This document shows positions 19,592-26,207 of a DNA stretch of 39,926 nucleotides, one piece after another (position 1 is the stretch's first letter; each line of letters opens with the position of its first letter). The notes under the pieces are model-generated. The model did no database searches. It was not told where the DNA came from and saw nothing but the letters and a program-made list of their open reading frames with translations. Source of the stretch: Legionella sp. Lineage in GTDB: Bacteria; Pseudomonadota; Gammaproteobacteria; Legionellales; Legionellaceae. A program made the translations under genes and the position numbers. Location of the stretch: positions 1-39,926 of the forward strand of contig PKDH01000053.1 in assembly GCA_002863045.1 (NCBI GenBank), read 5' to 3'.

Positions 19592-20022
19592 TAGATGATG
19601 CCCACTGGATGCGTGAAGCGCTTTTATTAGCGCAGCAAGCACAAGCGCACCATGAGGTTCCGGTGGGGGCGGTGATTGTGCTCAACAATACGCTAATTGC
19701 TAAAGGTTACAATACGAATATTCAACACCATGATCCAACCGCGCATGCTGAGATTATGGCGCTGCGCGCCGCAGGATATGCGCTTGCTAATCATCGTTTA
19801 ACAGGTACAACGTTATATGTCACACTTGAGCCTTGCGCGATGTGTGCTGCAGCCATCATGCATGCTCGTATCAAACGCGTTGTTTTTGCCACACGCGATC
19901 TGAACGCAGGCGCTGCAGGCTCGGTTTGCAACCTGTTGCATCATGTGCAGATCGATGAAGGACTCTTAAACGCTGAGTCCGCCCAGCTCTTAATTAATTT
20001 TTTTAAAGCAAAACGTATGTAG
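19582..20022 (+). CDS. tadA: tRNA-specific adenosine deaminase TadA
   Basis: 146 residues. It converts the wobble adenosine 34 of tRNA-Arg(ACG) to inosine. Zinc-site motifs are His55-Ala-Glu57 (HAEIMALR) and Pro-Cys85-Ala-Met-Cys88 ([16 protein letters not shown]). The N-terminal [13 protein letters not shown] matches the E. coli TadA region HEYWMRHALTLA, which supports the early ATG inside guaA despite a poor ribosome site. Translation is probably coupled to guaA. It is the last gene of the guaBA unit and ends one base short of the convergent broken gene. Confidence 0.94.
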   Translation: MGIVDDAHWMREALLLAQQAQAHHEVPVGAVIVLNNTLIAKGYNTNIQHHDPTAHAEIMALRAAGYALANHRLTGTTLYVTLEPCAMCAAAIMHARIKRVVFATRDLNAGAAGSVCNLLHHVQIDEGLLNAESAQLLINFFKAKRM

Positions 20023-20023
20023 T

Positions 20024-20281
20024 TTATTTAACCTGGGCATGTGAGGAGTTTACCTCAGATGCTAACATGGTTTTAATCATCTCAATACGTCGATAAAATG
20101 AGCCATTTTTATTCGTACAAGTTGATTGTATTTTTTTTAATTGCTCTAACATTGTGTCACTATCCCAATCCCAATTTTGAGCTTTTTGAAGAAAACTATC
20201 TATTTCTGCACAATGATGACGGTTCCAATGTCCATGAAAAAAGCGCGAAGCGGCGCTGCCACCTTTGGTATAATCACTGAC
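20024..20281 (-). pseudogene. Displaced C-terminal part of the frameshifted gene at 20274-20900
   Basis: This 86-codon frame has no start codon before an internal ATG and opens exactly where the upstream ORF stops. It reads DYTKGGSAASRFFHGHWNRH, then an amphipathic helical region, and ends one base from tadA. Codon use looks like real coding sequence. Removing one base around 20276-20281 joins SLS to SDYTKGG, giving a protein of about 290 residues. The HGHWNRHH-type segment looks like a conserved C-terminal module, but I cannot name the family from sequence alone. Confidence 0.6.
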
Positions 20282-20900
20282 TTAATGAATCATAAACCGG
20301 AGAATTAGCGATAGGTAGGGATGATGCTTTTGGTTGAAAAAATCGACGATGTTTATTCTGCCGTTTCTTAGGGGTGGAGTCTTTAATTTTCTGAGCGATT
20401 GCTGCGATAGCTTGTGTGACCATTTCAAGGGTTAATTCATGATTTTCATGAATATAAGGTGTCTCATTTATTTCGGCAGGTGGTCGGCATAATATGTGTG
20501 AGCATCGTTGATTTAAGCGCTTAAAAGTATAACCGTTATGATAAAGCCAGAATAGCTCCCGTTGTGTGCCATTGATGCCACCGGTTTCTTTATTGAAGGT
20601 GGTCATTTTATATTTATTAATATTATTTATTAAAATAAAAGGACGTCTGCTATCGATCGCACCGGCCCAAAAAGCTTCATTGATAGTCGGGCACCACCGT
20701 TCACGCTTTAATTCTGGATGAAAAATTTGATGGCCATGTTTAAATAAAGTACCTTCATAGGTTACCTGATTTTCATCAAATTTAACGGTACATCCTGGGG
20801 GATATAATAAATTCAGCGGACCCATATATATAGGTAAATCACAATCAGGTTGGTAAGATTCTTGATAATACGGATTATCTTTATAATCAACAGTATGCAC
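20274..20900 (-). CDS. Hypothetical protein, likely truncated by a one-base frameshift
   Basis: 208 residues; the family is not recognised. The start is GTG (20898-20900) with only a weak GAAG upstream; an internal ATG at residue 26 (MGPLNLLYPPG) is an alternative. The sequence is rich in Tyr, His, Asn and Pro, has several cysteines, no signal peptide and no membrane segment. The C-terminal part is basic (KKRQNKHRRFF). The frame ends SLSQ-stop, but a second frame continues directly to 20024, so a single-base insertion has probably broken a gene of about 290 codons. It shares an AT-rich divergent spacer with the ankyrin pseudogene. It could be a decaying effector; that is inference. Confidence 0.5.
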   Translation of the reverse strand: MHTVDYKDNPYYQESYQPDCDLPIYMGPLNLLYPPGCTVKFDENQVTYEGTLFKHGHQIFHPELKRERWCPTINEAFWAGAIDSRRPFILINNINKYKMTTFNKETGGINGTQRELFWLYHNGYTFKRLNQRCSHILCRPPAEINETPYIHENHELTLEMVTQAIAAIAQKIKDSTPKKRQNKHRRFFQPKASSLPIANSPVYDSLSQ

Positions 20901-21021
20901 AGCGAATATACTTCATGAAAATTAAAAGATCTGACTATAACGTATTTTTATTAAAAAAGAACTAATAGATAATTTTTTAAAATAAAAAAATTTTTCGTGC
21001 AAGAAGTGTCTAATACAAAGC

Positions 21022-21053
21022 TTAATTAAATGTTAAGTATTTAAAAGTATAAT
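21022..21053 (+). promoter_or_regulatory. PmrA-box-like tandem repeat plus -10 upstream of the ankyrin pseudogene
   Basis: TTAAT (21022-21026) and TTAAG (21033-21037) are 11 bases apart; ten bases later comes TATAAT (21048-21053). The geometry, 11-base period and then 10 bases to the -10, equals that before the phosphatase gene. The surroundings are very AT-rich, so chance is not excluded. Confidence 0.35.
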
Positions 21054-21084
21054 TAAATATAAATTTGTTTGTATATTTAACTTA

Positions 21085-22296
21085 ATGTCAAAATTAATCC
21101 ATAAAGATTTACTTAATTTAAAAGATATTTTTGGATATTTATGTACAAAAGGTTTGTGTCAAGGATTTTCTGGGATGTTGATGCAAGCAATTTTAGCGGA
21201 AGAAGAAAATTTTTTTTGGCAAAGATTAACGCTTATCGAAAAACACAAAGCTTGTTTATATGAAATGGTTGAGAAAGTGACATCGCGAAAAAGTTTTAAC
21301 ACACAATTTCAACCTATATGGGATATTTTGGCTTTTTCGAAGGCATGCAGCTTTATTCAAGGCCATTTTTTTATGAAGAAATATTTAATCAAAAAGTCAA
21401 TCTAAACGATTTATTTACCATCTACGCCATAACAAAACCTATAAAACTTGCACATACCACTCTTGCGGTAGCTTAGGATAAAACTGATGCGTTTAATGAA
21501 GCAGAACTTGATGCATACCTTGATAATCTAGCACAGCTACTACACGACTATACTAATTTTGTTATTTTTATGAGCGATCTAACGCATACCATTTTATTAA
21601 AATGGGTGAGTTGTCAAGCAACTGAACCATGGATGTACGTAGATATCAATGATTTTAGACGATATCCTGATACCACCGGTTATGTTCGATATTTGGATAA
21701 AGAAGCATTAAGACGTAACAAAAAAAAATATTACCATGCTGCACTTAAACTGTCTTTCAGGTAATCTTGAACAAGTTAAGCAATTACTCGAGGTTCCTGG
21801 GTTAGATATGAATGCTCAAATATCTTCTAGGGAAACTGCATTGCATTTAGCTGTACAAAATGATTATGCGGCAATTGTCGAATTGTTGATTAATCAACCC
21901 TATATCGATGTAAATCTTAAAAATCATGAGGGTCACACCGCTTTACATATCGCGTGTTTAAACAAACGTACTGACATTGTAAGTGTGCTGTTAAATGCAC
22001 CTAATATAGATATAAACGCTAGAACTAATTCTTTAAGAACGGCGCTACATATTGTGTGTATTAACAATGATGTGACGATTGCTAAATTGTTATTGAGGCA
22101 ACCCGGCATTAATCTAAATGCTGAAAATAAATATGGTTCAAATCCTTTTGATGAAGCATCTTCTCGAAATCATATAGCGGTCAAACATCTACTGCGTCAG
22201 TATTCTAGTATCCCACATAACTTTTTTAGCCAGCCTTCCCCAATATCTGCTCGTGAAAATGCTACTTTATTAGGCAAACGATCACGATTTTTTTAA
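21085..22296 (+). pseudogene. Decayed ankyrin-repeat protein gene (putative effector)
   Basis: Three frames make up one gene. Frame A (21085-21405) encodes MSKLIHKDLLNLKDIFGYLC and GLCQGFSGMLMQ. A lost T in the T5 run near 21337 shifts it to frame B, which continues EGMQLYSRPFFYEEIF. Frame B is interrupted by a TAG at 21474-21476 and resumes DKTDAFNEAELDAYLDNL to about 21720. An indel in the A9 run 21720-21728 returns it to the frame of the ankyrin repeats, which runs to 22296. The restored product would be about 400 residues: an N-terminal domain with a GxCxGFS motif, possibly cysteine-protease-like, then four to five ankyrin repeats. Ankyrin proteins of Legionellales are commonly host-directed. 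The indels in homopolymers could instead be sequencing errors; the TAG could not be explained that way. Confidence 0.7.
21736..22296 (+). CDS. Ankyrin-repeat fragment, 3' part of the decayed gene
   Basis: 186 residues with four to five ankyrin repeats, for example RETALHLAVQNDYAAIVELL, HTALHIACLNKRTDIVSVLL and RTALHIVCINNDVTIAKLLL. A tail with SQPSPISAREN and a basic GKRSRFF end follows. The ATG at 21736 opens the longest frame but has no convincing ribosome site and cuts into the first repeat, so independent translation is doubtful. It is listed separately because it is the part most likely to be found by similarity searches. Confidence 0.55.
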   Translation: MLHLNCLSGNLEQVKQLLEVPGLDMNAQISSRETALHLAVQNDYAAIVELLINQPYIDVNLKNHEGHTALHIACLNKRTDIVSVLLNAPNIDINARTNSLRTALHIVCINNDVTIAKLLLRQPGINLNAENKYGSNPFDEASSRNHIAVKHLLRQYSSIPHNFFSQPSPISARENATLLGKRSRFF

Positions 22297-22445
22297 ATTA
22301 ATCAGCTTTTTTTGGTAAAAAATACATTTATAGACTTAACTTATTAAAATAGGTTTTATACATAACATTGTTTTATTTCAGGGTAAGATGGATTGATTAA
22401 CAGTCGGTATTAAGGGGTGTTTTGACTAACCATGGGAAAATTATC

Positions 22446-22589
22446 ATGAAGCGATTATTAGCCAAGCTTTTTAAATCAACTCAAACGACTTCTCCTTTAA
22501 AGCAAAAATTGACATTTGTGCTTACTCGGGATCATCTTGAGCAGGCCGCTTCACAAGATAATCAAATATCTGCTTCTAAACGTCATTAA
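22446..22589 (+). CDS. Small basic hypothetical protein (47 residues)
   Basis: The frame begins [20 protein letters not shown] and ends ISASKRH. It is basic and has an amphipathic N-terminus. GGGAAA lies about seven bases upstream of the ATG. It is followed after 14 bases by the DUF2256 gene, so the two may be cotranscribed. No family is recognised; support comes from the ribosome site and position only. Confidence 0.4.
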   Translation: MKRLLAKLFKSTQTTSPLKQKLTFVLTRDHLEQAASQDNQISASKRH

Positions 22590-22603
22590 TCGGGTATTGC
22601 TGT

Positions 22604-22777
22604 ATGGTTTTAATTCATAAAAAGAAAAAGAGTTGTAAAAAAAGTGATTTACCATCAAAAATTTGCCCACAATGTCAAAGGCCTTTTGTGTGGCGTAAAA
22701 AATGGCAAAAAAATTGGGAAGAAGTTAAATATTGCTCAAAACGTTGTCGTGGGTTGCGTTCAGAAAAAGCCGAGTAA
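22604..22777 (+). CDS. DUF2256 family zinc-ribbon-like small protein
   Basis: 57 residues. The pattern [16 protein letters not shown], then a W-x4-VKYCSKRC segment, gives two CxxC/Cx3C pairs, matching the DUF2256 family as I know it. Such proteins are small putative metal-binding peptides of unknown function, often found near photolyase/cryptochrome-related genes; none is seen here. The stop codon lies inside a hairpin terminator. Confidence 0.75.
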   Translation: MVLIHKKKKSCKKSDLPSKICPQCQRPFVWRKKWQKNWEEVKYCSKRCRGLRSEKAE

Positions 22778-22790
22778 ACTCGGCTTTTCT
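22765..22790 (+). terminator. Rho-independent terminator after the DUF2256 gene
   Basis: AAAAGCCGAG (22765-22774), loop TAAA, CTCGGCTTTT (22779-22788), then CTT. The stem contains the DUF2256 stop codon. In reverse it could also serve the BON gene, which ends 15 bases further on. Confidence 0.8.
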
Positions 22791-22804
22791 TATAAGTCAT
22801 GGGC

Positions 22805-23107
22805 TTAGCGTACTATCAAGTTATTTCTAACAACTTTAACATCATGAACGCGTCGTGCAGCTTGACCGGCTGCGATTTTTTGAGCAGGTGTTCTTACAAA
22901 ACCACTCAATACCACCATGCCTTTTTCAGTTTTAACATTAATAGGTAAAGAATTTACACGTTTATCTTTTAATAAAGCTGCTTTAACATTGGTGGTAATA
23001 GCCGTGTCAGAACCATATTGACCCAATGATTCGTCGCCTGACATAACTTGGCAGCCAACAAGCGCTGATAAGCCTAAACCTGCTACGATAGATAAATATT
23101 TTTTCAT
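22805..23107 (-). CDS. BON-domain lipoprotein (OsmY/DolP-like)
   Basis: 100 residues. The lipoprotein signal ends LSALVGC (Cys19). One BON domain covers about residues 33-100 (DTAITTNVKAALLKDKRVNS, then TEKGMVVLSGFVRTPAQK and VHDVKVVRNNLIV). BON domains bind membranes, and in DolP and OsmY they protect the outer envelope under stress. The ribosome site GAGGAAATC precedes the ATG. With only one BON domain it is shorter than OsmY and DolP, which have two. It is divergent from the phospholipase gene. Confidence 0.85.
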   Translation of the reverse strand: MKKYLSIVAGLGLSALVGCQVMSGDESLGQYGSDTAITTNVKAALLKDKRVNSLPINVKTEKGMVVLSGFVRTPAQKIAAGQAARRVHDVKVVRNNLIVR

Positions 23108-23169
23108 GATTTCCTCGATTAGTTAGTGGTAATAAAACACCTAAACACTAGCATATTTGCTGCATAAAA

Positions 23170-23185
23170 CCTACTTTTAAGTAGG
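23170..23185. promoter_or_regulatory. Dyad in the divergent BON/pldA spacer
   Basis: CCTACTT (23170-23176), TT, AAGTAGG (23179-23185) is a perfect 7-bp dyad with a two-base centre. It lies 63 bases from the BON start and 6 bases upstream of the putative pldA -35. It could be an operator; the regulator is unknown. Confidence 0.3.
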
Positions 23186-23190
23186 CATGG

Positions 23191-23218
23191 TTGCGTGTAA
23201 TAGAATTTGTTGTATAAA
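23191..23218 (+). promoter_or_regulatory. Possible promoter of pldA
   Basis: TTGCGT (23191-23196), a 16-base spacer and TATAAA (23213-23218). Pattern match only, 52 bases before the ATG. Confidence 0.35.
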
Positions 23219-23269
23219 AAAGTTGAATGTAGCAAAAAAATAGGCATAATAACTAATTTTTTGATAACC

Positions 23270-24133
23270 ATGATGAAATATACCACGCTGTTTTTGTTGC
23301 TATTATCCCTAGGAAGCCCCGCTACATGGGCGGCGCATGATGTCTCTTCTGCTAAACCAACAGCACTTGAGCAGGAAATAAAAGAAAAAAACAAAGTAGA
23401 AAAATACCCAAGGTTGATTAATTTATATCTACCAAATTATATTTTGCCCTTTTATTATACAGGTCATCCTTATCAAGCCATCTATTTAAACGAAACACCT
23501 AATAATCAACGTATCATGAATGAGGAGCTTAAAGCCCAATTAAGTTTTTTAGTTCCTATCGTGCCACACATAATCAAGCAGCAGCCTTTTTCTTTAAATT
23601 TTGCTTATACCCAATTAATGTATTGGCAGGTTTATGCTAAATCACAATACTTTAGAGAAACCAATTATGAGCCTGAACTTTTTGTTGAAAACTATTTCAA
23701 CGCGCATGTCTCAGGGCAATTCGGTATTAATCATACTTCTAATGGCCGCGGTGGTCTTTATGAGCGCAGCTGGAATCGCGCTTATGCGCAAGCTAAATTA
23801 TCAGGCACGCACTGGCTTTTAAATATACGAGGTTGGGTACCTGTAGCGCGTTCTGCATCAAGTGATTTGCATAATCCAGATATTTATCATTATCTAGGTT
23901 ATGAAAGAACCATCTTGAGCTGGAAATTTCATCAACTAAACACAAGTTTTGAAGTGCAAAATTTAGCCAGTGGTTTTAAACGCGGTTATCAAAAACTAAC
24001 CTTTTCCTATCCGGTGACTTCATCTTTTTCTGTCTATGCTCAACTTTTTAATGGATTTGGGCAAAGCTTGATTGAATACAACCATGCAACCACCAGTGCA
24101 GGCATTGGTATTAGTTTAAATGATTGGCTGTAA
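23270..24133 (+). CDS. pldA: Outer-membrane phospholipase A (OMPLA)
   Basis: About 287 residues. A signal peptide ends around ATWA-AH. The active-site residues of E. coli OMPLA (His142, Ser144, Asn156) correspond to His155 and Ser157 in INHTSNGRGGLYERSWNRAY and Asn169; the 2- and 14-residue spacings are exact. The preceding block FRETNYEPELF is diagnostic. OMPLA is a 12-stranded beta barrel that hydrolyses misplaced outer-leaflet phospholipids when it dimerises. The ATG at 23270 gives a normal signal peptide, while upstream TTG/ATG readings do not. It has few neighbours of related function apart from the BON lipoprotein. It converges with the nuclease-like gene. Confidence 0.92.
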   Translation: MMKYTTLFLLLLSLGSPATWAAHDVSSAKPTALEQEIKEKNKVEKYPRLINLYLPNYILPFYYTGHPYQAIYLNETPNNQRIMNEELKAQLSFLVPIVPHIIKQQPFSLNFAYTQLMYWQVYAKSQYFRETNYEPELFVENYFNAHVSGQFGINHTSNGRGGLYERSWNRAYAQAKLSGTHWLLNIRGWVPVARSASSDLHNPDIYHYLGYERTILSWKFHQLNTSFEVQNLASGFKRGYQKLTFSYPVTSSFSVYAQLFNGFGQSLIEYNHATTSAGIGISLNDWL

Positions 24134-24158
24134 ACTGTGTTAGGTCAAACATTCAAAC

Positions 24159-25211
24159 CTATCGTTCATTATAATCGCTAACAGCTTCTAGGAGTTCATT
24201 GGCATAATTAAAGATATCATCGATGGATTCAATAGGGGTTTTGGTTTCTTTTTTTTCTTTGAATAAGCCGATATAAAAATTACGAGTATTAAAATGAAAA
24301 CGACAAATAGGTTTGCGATTATTATCATCTAATAATACGCCGCAATAAGATTGTGTATCTCTTAGCGTGATTCTTTCTATGGGTAAGCTTTGCCTTAAAA
24401 TAGCGCGCACAATATTAAAGGCATCCATTTCATGTTGGGTCGTTTCAATGACATTTTTATCAGATTCTATATAAGAGGCTTCTGTCAAAGATTGTTCATT
24501 TTTTGATAAAGCAGATTTTAGTCGGGCATCGATTTGTTCGTTAATAAATTGTTGCGTGGCGTTTTGTACGATTGTAGTGAATTGACTGATAACAGGTTGT
24601 GTTAAGCGGCCTGAGTAAATTTTAGAAGCAAAGCATTTGACGAAATCTTGGGTGGGCTCAGTGAGTATTTCCTTTAAGATTACTTTTACCGCATGGGTGT
24701 ATTTCAAATCACTGGCGGTCGTTAAAATCGCCTTTACGTTAAAGTTATTCTTAGTAAATTTTTTTAATTGATTGATATCACTGATATCGAAACTTTCCAC
24801 TTTAAAAGAAAAAAAAGGTCGCTCATCCATACGATTAGGTTTGTCTAAATCGGTAAAAAATAAATATTGATTACCATCGGTTAATATACTAAAACGTGCT
24901 TCAGAAACTGAAAAATAGCGAAAAAGTTGACTGGCACAATGTGGGTTTAGCGAAGCCCCTAATTTTTTGCATTCAATTAAAATAATGGCTTGGTTATTTT
25001 GATTAATCACGTAGTCAACTTTTTCGCCTTTTTTGATGCCATGGTCGGCAGTAAATTCAGGCACTACTTCCATTGGATTAAAAACATTATAACCAAGTGC
25101 TTGAATAAAAGGCATGACAAACGCATTTTTGGTTGCTTCTTCGGTGTCAACTTTATCAGCAATGTGTCTGATATTTTGCTGTATCTCCTGCATTTTATCC
25201 CACAAATCCAT
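24159..25211 (-). CDS. Orphan type I restriction HsdR N-terminal-like (PD-(D/E)XK) protein
   Basis: About 350 residues. The N-terminal 150 residues resemble the HSDR_N_2 nuclease domain of type I restriction R subunits: Asp66 in KGEKVDYVI and Glu80-Cys-Lys82 in AIILIECKKLG form the PD-(D/E)XK core, with the downstream QLFRYFSVS helix. There is no helicase part and no hsdM or hsdS nearby. The C-terminal half is helical and ends in a small domain (RFHFNTRNFYIGLF). Such stand-alone proteins are common in bacteria and have unclear roles, possibly in defence. The ATG at 25211 is preferred over 25235 because AGAGGA lies seven bases upstream. Confidence 0.8.
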   Translation of the reverse strand: MDLWDKMQEIQQNIRHIADKVDTEEATKNAFVMPFIQALGYNVFNPMEVVPEFTADHGIKKGEKVDYVINQNNQAIILIECKKLGASLNPHCASQLFRYFSVSEARFSILTDGNQYLFFTDLDKPNRMDERPFFSFKVESFDISDINQLKKFTKNNFNVKAILTTASDLKYTHAVKVILKEILTEPTQDFVKCFASKIYSGRLTQPVISQFTTIVQNATQQFINEQIDARLKSALSKNEQSLTEASYIESDKNVIETTQHEMDAFNIVRAILRQSLPIERITLRDTQSYCGVLLDDNNRKPICRFHFNTRNFYIGLFKEKKETKTPIESIDDIFNYANELLEAVSDYNER

Positions 25212-25355
25212 GGCATAGTCCTCTATACTGTTCATATTTTATATATAGCTGATATTTGGCGATGGTTCCAAAAGATAAGATGATGAGACACTGAAATTTT
25301 GATATTTTAGAGATCAATTTAAGTTGTATACAAATCCCTTTTTATTGAATAAGCA

Positions 25356-26039
25356 ATGAATAACCAAACTACAATAAATTTCAAAAAAATTGGCAACTTA
25401 GCCATACAAATTTTAATCGTTTTATCACTGATTTCATTTTCAATCGAAACGCTGCCTCATTTGTCATCCACGACACAAACGATGTTATCGCTATTTGAAA
25501 GTATCACTGTTGCTATTTTTACACTTGAGTATGTGATTCGTCTGGTGACAGCACCTTGTAAAAAAGCTTATATTTTTTCATTTTTTGGCATGGTTGATTT
25601 GTTATCTATTTTGCCTTTTTATCTTGCTTTAGGGCTTGATTTACGTTCAATAAAAATTTTGCGTTTGCTAAGGCTGGTAAGGATATTAAAATTAACGCGC
25701 TATCATGCAGCAGCCAAACGAATTCATCTGGCTTTTTTAATTGCTAAGGAAGAACTTATTTTATTTTTATCAGCAGCTTTAATGATTATTTTTTTATCTT
25801 CTGTAGGTATTTACTATTGTGAGCATGAAGCACAACCTCAGGTATTTAGTTCAATTTTTCACGCACTTTGGTGGTCGGTCGCCACACTTACGACTGTGGG
25901 GTACGGTGATATATATCCTATTACCATCGGTGGTAAAATTTTTACCTTTTTTGTATTGGTAGTGGGTTTAGGTATTGTAGCGGTGCCTGCAGGCATGGTG
26001 GCATCAGCACTATCAAAAGCGCGCGAAATAGAAAATTAA
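25356..26039 (+). CDS. Voltage-gated potassium channel (Kv/KvAP type)
   Basis: 227 residues with six membrane helices. The S4 voltage sensor has regularly spaced arginines (RSIKILRLLRLVRILKLTR). The pore loop carries the selectivity filter TTVGYGDIYP, followed by S6 (FFVLVVGLGIVAVPAGMVAS). It forms a tetrameric inner-membrane potassium channel. There is no cytoplasmic RCK or cyclic-nucleotide domain. The closely spaced ATG has only a weak ribosome site (AAGC). It appears to be a single-gene unit. Confidence 0.9.
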   Translation: MNNQTTINFKKIGNLAIQILIVLSLISFSIETLPHLSSTTQTMLSLFESITVAIFTLEYVIRLVTAPCKKAYIFSFFGMVDLLSILPFYLALGLDLRSIKILRLLRLVRILKLTRYHAAAKRIHLAFLIAKEELILFLSAALMIIFLSSVGIYYCEHEAQPQVFSSIFHALWWSVATLTTVGYGDIYPITIGGKIFTFFVLVVGLGIVAVPAGMVASALSKAREIEN

Positions 26040-26148
26040 ATATAATTTAATACGCAAATTAAGTTTTAATAGAAAATAAATTTTTACTACTAGCAGTGAA
26101 TAATACGCAATCAAAGTTTAGTAATAAGTGGCTACTTGACTAATATCA

Positions 26149-26177
26149 TTGTTTTGTATGTCAAATTAAAATATAAT
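26149..26177 (+). promoter_or_regulatory. Probable promoter of the 1100-residue ankyrin gene
   Basis: TTGTTT (26149-26154), 17-base spacer, consensus TATAAT (26172-26177), 30 bases before the ATG. No PmrA-type repeat with an 11-base period is seen here. Confidence 0.5.
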
Positions 26178-26207
26178 CTGTGCAAATATAAATCTTAAAG
26201 TTTATGC

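Noticed and set aside
20098..20280. 60-residue plus-strand ORF
   Set aside because: It lies antisense to the coding-like tail of the frameshifted minus-strand gene and has no ribosome site.
26041..26080. PmrA-like TTAA repeat upstream of the large ankyrin gene
   Set aside because: The TTAA pairs there have periods of 12 and 7 bases rather than 11 and lie over 130 bases from the start codon.
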